Shown here: positions 15,662 through 25,277 of the stretch, one piece after another
Numbering within the stretch: the stretch's first letter is position 1
Layout: the number at the start of each line of letters is the position of its first letter
Source of the DNA: an uncultured Oscillospiraceae bacterium
GTDB taxonomy: Bacteria; Bacillota; Clostridia; Oscillospirales; Oscillospiraceae
NCBI GenBank assembly: GCA_934597165.1
Contig: CAKTQP010000018.1
Span: 1-38,521, forward strand
Length of the DNA stretch: 38,521 nt
Direction of reading: 5' to 3'
The notes under the pieces: model-generated
Databases searched by the model: none
What the model saw: the letters and a program-made list of their open reading frames with translations, nothing else
Told to the model about the DNA's origin: nothing
Program-made: the position numbers and the translations under genes

Positions 15662-15688
15662 TTAGCACTCTTTTGCGGTGAGTGCTAA
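15662..15688. promoter_or_regulatory. CIRCE operator (HrcA binding site)
   Basis: Perfect TTAGCACTC-N9-GAGTGCTAA, matching the HrcA operator consensus at every position of both arms. Just downstream (toward hsp20) is an AT-rich stretch with two direct ATGAACAA repeats 11 bp apart (15632-15639, 15643-15650) and candidate promoter hexamers (TTGTTC, TATTCT on the minus strand). The rest of the 15557-15871 gap holds the DUF975 gene promoter and a small TTTGC/GCAAA hairpin at 15731-15743; no gene is seen. Confidence 0.93.
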
Positions 15689-15789
15689 TGATTTTTTGAG
15701 AAGATACCGGAAAGAGCGGCTAGACAGGCGTTTGCTTAGCAAATAGACTTCAAAAGTGCGGAAAACGCGGCGAAAAAATTTTCTCCCCC

Positions 15790-15818
15790 TTGCGTTAACC
15801 CGTCCTGTCCAGTACAAT
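15790..15818 (+). promoter_or_regulatory. promoter of the DUF975-like gene
   Basis: TTGCGT (15790-15795), 17-bp spacer, TACAAT (15813-15818). A small stem, CATTGC/GCAATG (15840-15845 with 15851-15856), lies in the leader immediately before the AAAGGAG ribosome binding site and could partly mask it. Confidence 0.65.
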
Positions 15819-15871
15819 ACAAGAAGAGAGAAAAAATGTCATTGCGCGAAGCAATGAAAGGAGTGTTTTGT

Positions 15872-16519
15872 ATGCGAGCATTGCTCAAAGCCAACGCCAA
15901 AGAAAACCTGCGGGGCAACTGGGGCATCGCCATCCTGGCCTTGCTGGTGGCCTACGTGCTGTTGGCGGCGTCCTCTATGGTGGTCGCCGTGGGCGAACTG
16001 ATCATCCTGGGGCCGTTGGAGACCGGTGTGGCGCTGGTGTTCCTGAAGCTGTCCTATCGGGAACCGGCGGAGGTGGGGGATGTGTTCCGCCCCTTCCAGA
16101 ACTTCGTCAACACCTTCTTCGCCGGGTTCCTGTCCGCCATCTTCACCTTCCTGTGGTCGCTGCTCTTTGTCATCCCCGGCATCGTCAAGGCGCTGGCCTA
16201 TTCCCAGGTCTACTTTATCATGTGTGACCACCCGGAATACACCGGTCGAGAGGCCATCGACGCCAGCCAGGAGATGATGCGGGGACATAAGGGAGAGTTG
16301 TTCGTTTTGCAGCTCAGCTTTATCGGCTGGTTTCTGCTGTCCTCCCTGACCTTTGGGCTGCTGCTGTTCTACGTCATGCCCTATTACCAGTCCACCATGA
16401 CCGAATATTACCGCTACCTGAAGGAGAGTCAGGGGGAATCCCAGAACTGGCAGCCCCAGGAGCCGGAAGAGATTTACCCAAGAAGCAGCGTGGAGTACGA
16501 TCCGGAAAAGTTTGAATGA
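15872..16519 (+). CDS. DUF975-like integral membrane protein
   Basis: A 215-residue membrane protein of unknown function. The N-terminus, with ALLKANAKENLRGNWGIAI, has the basic amphipathic stretch and GNWG that I associate with the DUF975 family, followed by several hydrophobic segments (about 17-45, 80-110 and 155-180). The C-terminal tail is polar and acidic. The ATG at 15872 has AAAGGAG eight bases upstream; an earlier in-frame start at 15836 would run through that site. The stop overlaps the next start (ATGA), so the two genes are translationally coupled. Family assignment is moderate; no substrate or activity is suggested by the sequence. Confidence 0.85.
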   Translation: MRALLKANAKENLRGNWGIAILALLVAYVLLAASSMVVAVGELIILGPLETGVALVFLKLSYREPAEVGDVFRPFQNFVNTFFAGFLSAIFTFLWSLLFVIPGIVKALAYSQVYFIMCDHPEYTGREAIDASQEMMRGHKGELFVLQLSFIGWFLLSSLTFGLLLFYVMPYYQSTMTEYYRYLKESQGESQNWQPQEPEEIYPRSSVEYDPEKFE

Positions 16520-16965
16520 ACCGTTCCCTTATTTGGAAGGGCGTCGGCCTTCTGTTCGCGGTGGTGGGACTGTACTTTATGATGCAGAGCGTTCAATTTT
16601 ATGTGGAATGCTGCCGTCAGGTGGACTGGCCTGTGGAGACCGCCACGGTGGTGGCAGTGGAGCAGCGGAGGGAGCGCAGCGGCTTCCGATCCGGCAGCAA
16701 AACGGTGTATGATGTGGATTATCGGTACACGGTCGATGGAACCGTTTATGCTGGGGAAATCTATGGCACGGTGGACAGCACCAAGCGGGTGGGCACCACC
16801 TTTCTGGTCAAGTATGACCCCGCCGCGCCGGAGCATTCCAACCATGTCCTGTCGCCCAGCGTGCCGAACCTCATCGTTGGGGTGGGCGGCGCCTTGTTCT
16901 TTATTCTGTTCGCTCTGGTTGCGACCGGGGTGGTCAAGCTGAATAAAAGGAAATCCTCCGTATGA
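16516..16965 (+). CDS. DUF3592-like membrane protein
   Basis: A 149-residue protein with a hydrophobic helix at each end (about 8-28 and 116-140) and a soluble, beta-rich middle. The middle pattern, a TATVVAVEQ strand, a YDVDYRYTVDG strand and later VKYDPAAPEHS, fits DUF3592, whose members are thought to be extracytoplasmic sensors or scaffolds of unknown role. It overlaps the upstream DUF975-like gene by four bases and has no strong ribosome binding site of its own, so translation is likely coupled. Its stop codon lies in the loop of the terminator that follows. Confidence 0.8.
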   Translation: MNRSLIWKGVGLLFAVVGLYFMMQSVQFYVECCRQVDWPVETATVVAVEQRRERSGFRSGSKTVYDVDYRYTVDGTVYAGEIYGTVDSTKRVGTTFLVKYDPAAPEHSNHVLSPSVPNLIVGVGGALFFILFALVATGVVKLNKRKSSV

Positions 16966-16984
16966 AGATACGGAGGATTTTTTG
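16951..16984 (+). terminator. terminator of the DUF975-DUF3592 operon
   Basis: 12-bp perfect stem (16951-16962 with 16969-16980), 6-nt loop, followed by more T residues. The stem's left arm is the last coding sequence of the DUF3592-like gene and the TGA stop (16963-16965) is in the loop. Confidence 0.85.
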
Positions 16985-17019
16985 CGTGTTATATCAGGTT
17001 GTCCGGCGAGCGTAGTTTT

Positions 17020-17886
17020 TTACAGCAGATCCTTGATGCCCTCGTAGACCCGAGAGACCACGTCCAGGTTGTTCATGGCGTAGATGTGGATGCCGTCGGC
17101 GCCGCACTCCATCATGTCCCGGCACTGCTCGATGGCGTAGTCGGTGCCAGCCTTGAACAGACCGTCCGGGTCGTCCTGCCACTTGTTCAGCAGAGCGCCG
17201 AAGCGGGTGGGGATGGTGGCGCCGGAGAGCTGAACGACGTTCTTGATGTGGACCTTCTTGGCGATGGGCATGACGCCTACCGAGATGGGGGAGGTGACGC
17301 CGATCTTCCGAGCCAGGTTGGTGAAGCGATAGTAGTAGGTGTTGTCGAAGAAGAGCTGGGAGACCAGGTGGGTGACGCCGGCTTCCTCCTTAATTTTCAG
17401 GTTCTGCACGTCCTCCAGCAGGCTGGCGGATTCGGGGTGGTGCTGGGGGTAGCAGGCGCCAGAGAGGCCGAAACAGCCGTAGTGCTTCTGGATATAGGCG
17501 GCTAGGTCGCTGGCGTGGAGGAAGTCCTTGTGCAGGGGCAGCTCCGGGTTGATGTCCCCCCGGAGGCACATGATGTTCCGGATGCCGGAGGCCATCAGGT
17601 GCTGGAGGTTGTCGTTCAGGTCGGCTTCGCTGCTGCCTACGCAGGTGATGTGGGTCAGCGGCTCGATCTGCACCTCGTTCTTCACAAAGGCGGCCACCTG
17701 GGAGGTGGGGATGCCAGCGGTGCCGCTGCCGCCGGCGCTGCAGGTGATGCTGATAAAGGACGGGTCCATTTTCTTGGCCTCCCGCAGCAGGTGCTGGAGC
17801 TTTTCCCAGCCCGGTTCCGTTTTCGGCGGGAACACTTCAAGGGAGAGGACACACTTTTTTTCTGCGAAAAATTGACGGATCAACAT
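17020..17886 (-). CDS. metF: 5,10-methylenetetrahydrofolate reductase
   Basis: Reduces methylene-THF to methyl-THF, supplying methyl groups for methionine synthesis or, in acetogens, the Wood-Ljungdahl methyl branch. The 288-residue TIM-barrel flavoprotein begins with the family motif SLEVFPPK and contains SITCSAGGSG, the CLRGD stretch and SQLFFDNTYYYRF, all typical of MetF. The ribosome binding site is weak. It has its own promoter just after the ftsH terminator. No S-box (SAM) riboswitch or metV partner gene is visible next to it. The 2-step role in methionine supply is the default reading. Confidence 0.95.
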   Translation of the reverse strand: MLIRQFFAEKKCVLSLEVFPPKTEPGWEKLQHLLREAKKMDPSFISITCSAGGSGTAGIPTSQVAAFVKNEVQIEPLTHITCVGSSEADLNDNLQHLMASGIRNIMCLRGDINPELPLHKDFLHASDLAAYIQKHYGCFGLSGACYPQHHPESASLLEDVQNLKIKEEAGVTHLVSQLFFDNTYYYRFTNLARKIGVTSPISVGVMPIAKKVHIKNVVQLSGATIPTRFGALLNKWQDDPDGLFKAGTDYAIEQCRDMMECGADGIHIYAMNNLDVVSRVYEGIKDLL

Positions 17887-17965
17887 GGCAAACTACCTAC
17901 GGAGCACGCCCCGTTCCTTTCTTTCTCAAAATAATTAGAAATCACACAGTGTGGTGTTAGCGTCC

Positions 17966-17994
17966 ATTATACGTGCTTTTCCTCCGGAACGCAA
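17966..17994 (-). promoter_or_regulatory. metF: metF promoter
   Basis: On the minus strand TTGCGT (17994-17989), 17-bp spacer, TATAAT (17971-17966). An 11-bp palindrome CACACAGTGTG (17943-17953) lies in the leader about 15 bp after the -10 and could be an operator. Confidence 0.75.
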
Positions 17995-17996
17995 GG

Positions 17997-18033
17997 AAAA
18001 CCGCCGCAAAAAATCTCATTCTTTGCGGCGGTT
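17997..18033 (-). terminator. ftsH: terminator of ftsH
   Basis: 12-bp perfect stem (17999-18010 with 18022-18033), 11-nt loop, followed on the minus strand by TTTTCC. It ends immediately before the metF -35 hexamer. Confidence 0.8.
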
Positions 18034-18046
18034 CTTTTTGTGAAAA

Positions 18047-20140
<2,094 letters not shown>

Positions 20141-20183
20141 GGCAAAACCTTCTTCCAGAGGATGAATCCATAATGTGTTTCTA

Positions 20184-20212
20184 ATCTTAACATACGGGTT
20201 AGACAAATACAA
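20184..20212 (-). promoter_or_regulatory. ftsH: ftsH promoter
   Basis: On the minus strand TTGTAT (20212-20207), 17-bp spacer, TAAGAT (20189-20184), 44 bp before the TTG start. Confidence 0.65.
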
Positions 20213-20268
20213 GGAATGGAAAGTGAATAAACTGTAAAAAACAGCGGGAAAAACAGGAAGCATAGTGC

Positions 20269-20297
20269 TTTTTCTGCGCCGTTTTTTATGTTATAAT
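20269..20297 (+). promoter_or_regulatory. rlmB: rlmB promoter (weak -35)
   Basis: TATAAT at 20292-20297 with a poor -35 (TTTTTC, 20269-20274) at 17 bp, about 70 bp before rlmB. Confidence 0.45.
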
Positions 20298-20366
20298 AAT
20301 CTCTATGTGTATCCGCCCATCTGTGGGGGATGCCAGCTGAGACTGATAAAGTGAGTTGAAGAAACG

Positions 20367-21143
20367 ATGAAAGAATACCGCAAACGCCCGCCCCAGCGGG
20401 ATGCCGAAGCGGATGGCGTCATTGAAGGACGCAACGCGGTCATCGAGGCACTGCGTGCCGGGACCGCCATTGATAAGATCTACCTGGCCAAGGGGGACAC
20501 CGACAGCGCCCTGGGTCACATCGCCAACACCGCCCGGGCAAACGGCGTGGTGGTGGTCAACGCCGACCGGCGGAAGCTGGACGAGATGTCCCGCACCCAC
20601 GCCCATCAGGGCGTCATCGCCGTGGCTGCCGTCCGGGAGTACGCCTCCATCGAGGATATTTTCCAGCGGGCGGAGGAACGGGGGGAAGCGCCCCTGATCG
20701 TCATCTGCGACGAGCTGTCCGACCCCCACAACCTGGGTGCGGTCATCCGGACGGCGGAGTGCGCAGGCGCCCACGGGGTGGTCATCCCCAAGCGGCGCAG
20801 CGCCGGTCTGACCGCCATCGTGGCCAAAACCTCCGCCGGTGCCGTGTCCCATATCCCAGTGGCACGGGTGCCCAACCTGACGGCGCTGATGAAGGAGCTG
20901 CAAAAGCGGGGCGTGTGGATCTTCGGCGCGGAGATGAACGGGAACACGTCTCTGTATGAAGCGGACTTGAAGGGTCCGGCCGCCATCGTCATCGGCAGCG
21001 AGGGCAGCGGCATGAGCCGTTTGGTGGCAGAGACCTGCGATTTTACTGTCAGTATCCCCATGAAAGGGAAGATCAATTCCCTAAACGCCTCGGCTGCGGC
21101 GGCCATCCTGCTCTATGAAGCAGTGCGCCAGCGGCTGAGCTGA
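20367..21143 (+). CDS. rlmB: 23S rRNA (guanosine-2'-O-)-methyltransferase, TrmH/SpoU family
   Basis: A 258-residue SPOUT methyltransferase that most likely 2'-O-methylates G2251 of 23S rRNA in the peptidyl-transferase P loop. It has an N-terminal substrate-binding domain (GVIEGRNAVIEALRAG, residues 17-32) and the three SpoU motifs: DPHNLGAVIRTAE, VIGSEGSGMSR and SLNASAAAAILLYE. The ribosome binding site is weak (GAGTTGAAG). The P-type-ATPase-like gene begins 27 bp after its stop on the same strand. A related member such as a tRNA 2'-O-methyltransferase is less likely because of the N-terminal domain. Confidence 0.92.
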   Translation: MKEYRKRPPQRDAEADGVIEGRNAVIEALRAGTAIDKIYLAKGDTDSALGHIANTARANGVVVVNADRRKLDEMSRTHAHQGVIAVAAVREYASIEDIFQRAEERGEAPLIVICDELSDPHNLGAVIRTAECAGAHGVVIPKRRSAGLTAIVAKTSAGAVSHIPVARVPNLTALMKELQKRGVWIFGAEMNGNTSLYEADLKGPAAIVIGSEGSGMSRLVAETCDFTVSIPMKGKINSLNASAAAAILLYEAVRQRLS

Positions 21144-21170
21144 GGGCGGAACGCCTATTTGAGGAGAGCC

Positions 21171-23561
21171 ATGAAGGACGAAACAAGAAACGATGTGCTG
21201 ACGGCGGAACCGGAGCAGGAGACCAAGAAGATCCCGCAGCCGGAAGAGACAGAGGAGCCGCAGTACGATCTGGAAGAGATTTTAGAGGAAGCCCTGGAGG
21301 AGCAGTACACGCCGCCTGCCCAGGAGACTGAGGACGCACCGGAAGCAGCGGAAGAAGCGGCTGCGGAAGGGGAAGCGGCGACGGAAGCGGAGCCGGAGGA
21401 AATCCCTGTGCCGGAGACCGATGTGGAATCGGAGGAGGAGCAGGAGGAGACCGAGCGGTTCATCCAAGAACAGGTGACCTCCGCATTGGGGGACACCTAT
21501 AGTGAAGAGACCCTGCGGAAACAGGAGGAACGGGCGGCGCAGATGCGCAAGGCTCGTGCACACCAGGAGGCGCAGGAGGAGAAGGCGCGGAAAAAGGTGC
21601 GGCGGAAGAAGGCTGTCGAGGCCACCGTCCGGAACTGGAAGCGCACCCTCATCCCCAAGGCACAGGAGCCGTCGGAGGAGGGGCAGCGGGACAACGTCAT
21701 CCAGATGCCTGTCTCCAAGCTCAAGCCCTTCCGGGACGTGGTAGGGCGAGTGACTGAGAAAGCTCTGCACTACGCCGACGAGATGTATGAGCAGTCGGAG
21801 CCGCTGGATCCGGAAGAAGAGCTGCAGGAGAAGTATATTCCCGCCACCGACGAAGAAAGACCCGTCCGGCGGAAAAAGTGGCACCGGGAACGGAAACCCC
21901 GCCGCCTCATCAAGCCGGAAGAGGACATTCCCCCCAGCGAGCTGGCCAAACGGTACAGCAAGGGACTGAGCAAGATGAAATTCCGCATCCAAGTGCTCTT
22001 CGCTGTGTGTGTGGTGCTGCTCTACCTGACCATCGCCGCCGACGGCACCCTGCCGCTGCCCCAGTTCTTCCAGGTGGAGACCCAAGTCACCGCTGCCATC
22101 CTGCTGTGGGGCATGGGCGTGGCCTGCCTGTTGGGGCTGGACGTGCTGTGGCTGGGCATCACCGCTCCCAAGCGGGGACGGCTGGGGGCCCACACCTTGA
22201 CCGTTTGCAGTGTGGCCGCCACGCTGCTGGATAATATTTGGTATTGCCTGGTGGGGCGGGACGGCCTGCTGCCCTTCTCGGCGCTGGCGTCCTGCTCCAT
22301 CCTGGCCTGCCTGTGGGGGTTGTACGACCGGAAGAAGGGATTGGCGAAAGCCTGCGAGACCGCCAGCCTGTCCGCTTCCCCCTATCGCGTGACCCTGGAC
22401 AGCGACAAATGGGAGGGTCGCAGTGCCTTCGCCAAGGAGTCGGGCACGGCGGAGCAGTTCGGTGCGCAGATCCAAAGCCCGGACGGTGCCCAGCGCATCC
22501 AGCAGGTGGTCGTGCCCCTGGTCGTTGTGGCCGCTGTCCTCTTCGCTCTCATCGCCTCGGTGGGACGGCTGCATCCCGAACGCATCCTCTGGTGCCTGTC
22601 GGTGGCACTCACCGCCGGTGCGCCCCTGGCCGGGATGCTGGCCTACAGCCAGCCCTTCCTGCGCCTGACCAAACGACTCAGCGGCACCGTAGCCCTGGCC
22701 GGTTGGGACGGGGTGCTGTCCATGGAAGGGGACGCCAATATCCTGCTCAAGGACGACGACCTGTTCCCCGTGGGCAGCGTCAAGTCCCAGGGCATCAAGA
22801 CCTTCAACGGCACCCCCTTGGAACGGGTCACCGGCTGCACTGCCTCCATGATCCAGGCGTCAGGCAGCGGGCTGACCAAGCTGTTCAGTGACCTGGTACA
22901 TATCCAGGGCGGCTTCTTCCGCCGGGTGGACTCCATGCACTACCACGAAGCCGGCGGTCTGGTGGCCACCATCCGTGGAGAACAGGTCATGATCGGCACC
23001 GCCGGGTTCATGACCGTCATGCACATCCCCCTCCAGCAGGGTGAGTACGTGAAAGAGGCCATCTTCTGCGCCATCAACGGACAGTTGCAGGCCATCTTCT
23101 CCTTGAAATACGAGCAGCCTCGGCGGATTCGTGGGGCACTCCAGTCCCTCATCCGAGCGGGCGTGAAGCCGGTACTGGTGACCCGAGATTTCAACATCAC
23201 CCCGGCCATGCTCCACCGGCGCTTCCAGCTGCCTACCAACAAGATGGAGTACCCGGAGATCAAACGCCGCTACGAGCTGTCCGATCCGGGACAGGAGCAC
23301 AACCCCATCCTGGGCGCTCTGGTGCGCCGGGACGGGCTGGGTCCCTTCACCGAAGCCATCATCGGCGCCCGCCGTCTGCGGATGGTGGTGCGGCTGAACA
23401 ATATCCTGACCATCCTGGCTTCCGTGGTGGGCTTGGTGCTGGCCTTCTACCTGACCTTTATCGGGGCATTTTTGTCCCTCAGCTCCTTGAATATGCTGCT
23501 GTTCTTGCTGCTGTGGTTGGTGCCCAATCTGCTGATCTCTGTTACGGTGGATAAGTTCTGA
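21171..23561 (+). CDS. P-type-ATPase-like membrane protein lacking the catalytic motifs (pseudoenzyme)
   Basis: 796 residues. Residues 1-270 are hydrophilic: a very acidic Glu/Pro/Ala-rich part, then a basic part. From 271 there are eight predicted membrane segments: about 271-292, 308-330, 342-364, 366-386, 446-468, 472-496, 745-765 and 770-793. Large soluble parts lie after the fourth (about 58 residues) and sixth (about 248). This is the P1B-ATPase order (four helices, A-domain, two helices, P/N domains, two helices). In segment six the CPC site reads TAGAPLAG (Pro485). Asp528, 43 residues on, is at the expected place of the phosphorylated Asp but reads KDDDLFP, not DKTGT. VTRDFN (670-675) stands for TGDN; no TGE or GDGxND is seen. 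It follows rlmB by 27 bp with AGGAG before the ATG. The function is unknown; ion pumping seems unlikely. Confidence 0.7.
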   Translation: MKDETRNDVLTAEPEQETKKIPQPEETEEPQYDLEEILEEALEEQYTPPAQETEDAPEAAEEAAAEGEAATEAEPEEIPVPETDVESEEEQEETERFIQEQVTSALGDTYSEETLRKQEERAAQMRKARAHQEAQEEKARKKVRRKKAVEATVRNWKRTLIPKAQEPSEEGQRDNVIQMPVSKLKPFRDVVGRVTEKALHYADEMYEQSEPLDPEEELQEKYIPATDEERPVRRKKWHRERKPRRLIKPEEDIPPSELAKRYSKGLSKMKFRIQVLFAVCVVLLYLTIAADGTLPLPQFFQVETQVTAAILLWGMGVACLLGLDVLWLGITAPKRGRLGAHTLTVCSVAATLLDNIWYCLVGRDGLLPFSALASCSILACLWGLYDRKKGLAKACETASLSASPYRVTLDSDKWEGRSAFAKESGTAEQFGAQIQSPDGAQRIQQVVVPLVVVAAVLFALIASVGRLHPERILWCLSVALTAGAPLAGMLAYSQPFLRLTKRLSGTVALAGWDGVLSMEGDANILLKDDDLFPVGSVKSQGIKTFNGTPLERVTGCTASMIQASGSGLTKLFSDLVHIQGGFFRRVDSMHYHEAGGLVATIRGEQVMIGTAGFMTVMHIPLQQGEYVKEAIFCAINGQLQAIFSLKYEQPRRIRGALQSLIRAGVKPVLVTRDFNITPAMLHRRFQLPTNKMEYPEIKRRYELSDPGQEHNPILGALVRRDGLGPFTEAIIGARRLRMVVRLNNILTILASVVGLVLAFYLTFIGAFLSLSSLNMLLFLLLWLVPNLLISVTVDKF

Positions 23562-23574
23562 AAACAAAAACAGA

Positions 23575-23600
23575 AACGCCACGCCGAAAGGCGTGGCGTT
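23575..23600 (-). terminator. terminator of the SDR gene
   Basis: 11-bp perfect stem (23575-23585 with 23590-23600) with a 4-nt loop (GAAA on plus, TTTC on minus). The minus-strand flank is TCTGTTTTTG; the plus-strand flank lacks T residues, so it mainly serves the minus-strand gene. Confidence 0.75.
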
Positions 23601-23613
23601 CTAGTAGAACCAC

Positions 23614-24342
23614 TTAAATGATGAGACCACCGTTGGGGGCGATGACCTGCCCGGTCAAAAAGCTGGACGCCGGGGAAGCCAGGTAGAACACCGCTTCAGC
23701 GATGTCCGAAGGCTGTCCCAACCGACCGATGGGGGTCTCCTCCTCCAGCATGGCGCGGGCTTCCGGCGGGGCCATGGAGAGCATCTCCGTGTCGATGACG
23801 CCGGGGGCGACGCAGTTGACCAGGATGCCGGAGGGCGCCACCTCTTTCGCCAGGGCTTTGGTAAAGGCGATGACCGCACCCTTGGCGGCAGAGTAGGCCA
23901 CCTCACAGGCGCCGCCCACCTGTCCCCACATGGAGGAGACGGTGATGATCCGCCCGGCGTGCTGGTGGAGCATATGGGGCAACACCGCTCGGACGGCATA
24001 GAATACCCCACTGGCGTCCACCGACAGCACGTCCGACCACTGCTGGTCGGTCACGTCCTGGAGGAGCATCCCCGGCAGGCTGATACCGGCGTTGCAGACC
24101 AGGGCGTCCAGGTGGTCAACGTGGGCAAAGACCTCATCCACCATGGCGTGCACCTGGGCGGAGTCGGACACGTCCCCGTAGACCGGGAACGCCCCGTTGC
24201 TGATCTGGTCGCAGAGGGCGAAGGCGGCGTCCTTGGACTGAAAATAGTTGACAGCGACCTGATAACCGCCGGCGGCAAAACGACGGGCGGTCTCCGCCCC
24301 GATGCCCCGGCTGGCGCCGGTGATGAGTACCGTTTGAGACAT
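23614..24342 (-). CDS. short-chain dehydrogenase/reductase (FabG-like; possible EF-P 5-aminopentanone reductase)
   Basis: A 242-residue NAD(P)H-dependent SDR. The cofactor motif TGASRGIG is at 8-15, CNAG at 83-86, and the catalytic Ser (136/137), Tyr150 and Lys154 in YSAAK are present. The stretch VSSMWGQVGGACEVAYSAAK resembles the clostridial clade that I recall being annotated as elongation factor P 5-aminopentanone reductase (YmfI-like) rather than fatty-acid FabG; this is uncertain. The usual catalytic-tetrad Asn (VNxxG) reads VDASG (Asp109) here. The ATG at 24342 follows GAGGAG by ten bases; an ORF start at 24390 is rejected. It is divergent from the HAD gene. Confidence 0.88.
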   Translation of the reverse strand: MSQTVLITGASRGIGAETARRFAAGGYQVAVNYFQSKDAAFALCDQISNGAFPVYGDVSDSAQVHAMVDEVFAHVDHLDALVCNAGISLPGMLLQDVTDQQWSDVLSVDASGVFYAVRAVLPHMLHQHAGRIITVSSMWGQVGGACEVAYSAAKGAVIAFTKALAKEVAPSGILVNCVAPGVIDTEMLSMAPPEARAMLEEETPIGRLGQPSDIAEAVFYLASPASSFLTGQVIAPNGGLII

Positions 24343-24373
24343 AACATACACGCTCCTCTTTCTTCGTGGCTCT

Positions 24374-24403
24374 AGTGTACCATAGCCCACCGGGGAGCGG
24401 CAA
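24374..24403 (-). promoter_or_regulatory. candidate SDR gene promoter
   Basis: On the minus strand TTGCCG (24403-24398), 18-bp spacer, TACACT (24379-24374), 32 bp before the start codon. Confidence 0.45.
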
Positions 24404-24422
24404 GGGTTCAGGAGGAACTGAG

Positions 24423-25130
24423 ATGAAACAACGCTATGACGTAATCCTATTTGACGCCGACCGCACCTTGTTCGACTTCGACCAGTCCCAGCGCCTGGCG
24501 TTGGGGGAGGTGTACCGTGCCAACGGCATCCCGGAGACCGAGGAGAACATCCAGACCTACGTGCGTCTCAATGACCAGTTGTGGGCACGGTTCGACAAGG
24601 GCGAAATCTCGTTGGAAGAGCTGGAGTATATTCGCTTCCGGGACTTTGCGGAGGCGCTGGGGCTGAGAAATTTGAACGCCAACCAGCTCAATCAGCAGTA
24701 CATCGAAGCCCTGGGGCGCAACAGCATCCTGCTGCCGGGGGCGGAGGAATTGTGCGCGGCACTGGCACCCTATTGTCAGCAGTACATCGTCACCAACGGT
24801 ATCAAAGAGGCACAGGAGGGACGGCTGGAGCGGTCGCCCATCCGGCAGTATATTAAGAAGATGTACATCTCCGGCGTCATGGGTGTCCGGAAGCCGGAGC
24901 GTGCCTATTTTGAGCTGGTCTATGACGATCTTGGCATGACCCCGGAGCGCTGGCGTCGGACGGTCATCGTAGGGGATGGCCTCAGCTCGGACATTTTGGG
25001 GGGCGTCAACGGCAACCTGGACACCATCTGGTACAACCCCAAGCACAAGCCCAACGACACCCACATCCGTCCCACCTGGGAGGCGGACTCCTTCGATGCC
25101 GTCAAAGCGGTCATCTTGGGGGAGGGTTGA
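24423..25130 (+). CDS. HAD-superfamily hydrolase, YjjG-like nucleotidase
   Basis: A 235-residue phosphatase. HAD motif I is FDADRTLFDFD with the nucleophile Asp10 and acid/base Asp12, motif II the VTNG threonine, motif III the lysine in VRKPERAYFE, and motif IV VGDGLSSDILGG. The long helical cap between motifs I and II and the DADRTLFDFD sequence match the YjjG/YfnB group, which dephosphorylates non-canonical pyrimidine nucleotides; the substrate is inferred. AGGAGG lies eight bases before the ATG at 24423. It stands alone between the divergent SDR gene and the EF-G-like gene, which has its own promoter. Confidence 0.9.
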   Translation: MKQRYDVILFDADRTLFDFDQSQRLALGEVYRANGIPETEENIQTYVRLNDQLWARFDKGEISLEELEYIRFRDFAEALGLRNLNANQLNQQYIEALGRNSILLPGAEELCAALAPYCQQYIVTNGIKEAQEGRLERSPIRQYIKKMYISGVMGVRKPERAYFELVYDDLGMTPERWRRTVIVGDGLSSDILGGVNGNLDTIWYNPKHKPNDTHIRPTWEADSFDAVKAVILGEG

Positions 25131-25174
25131 CCGGTCAATTTCAGAATAAATGCCGAAAGATTGAGAAAATACCA

Positions 25175-25203
25175 TTGTCAATCGGTAGAAAATGCAGTAT
25201 AAT
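25175..25203 (+). promoter_or_regulatory. promoter of the EF-G-like gene
   Basis: TTGTCA (25175-25180), 17-bp spacer, TATAAT (25198-25203): near consensus. The leader contains a 6-bp hairpin, CAGACG/CGTCTG (25227-25232 with 25237-25242), between promoter and ribosome binding site. Confidence 0.8.
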
Positions 25204-25277
25204 ATCATAATGATCATGCGTATTAGCAGACGTAACCGTCTGAGATGCTGAAAACAGGTTTAAGGAGAGAATGTAAT

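Noticed and set aside
17887..17998. SAM (S-box) riboswitch upstream of metF
   Set aside because: Only about 80 bp lie between promoter and gene, and none of the S-box conserved elements is present.
20141..20263. Longer FtsH with 41 extra N-terminal residues from the ATG at 20263
   Set aside because: A good promoter (20184-20212) lies inside the extension and the TTG at 20140 has its own ribosome binding site.
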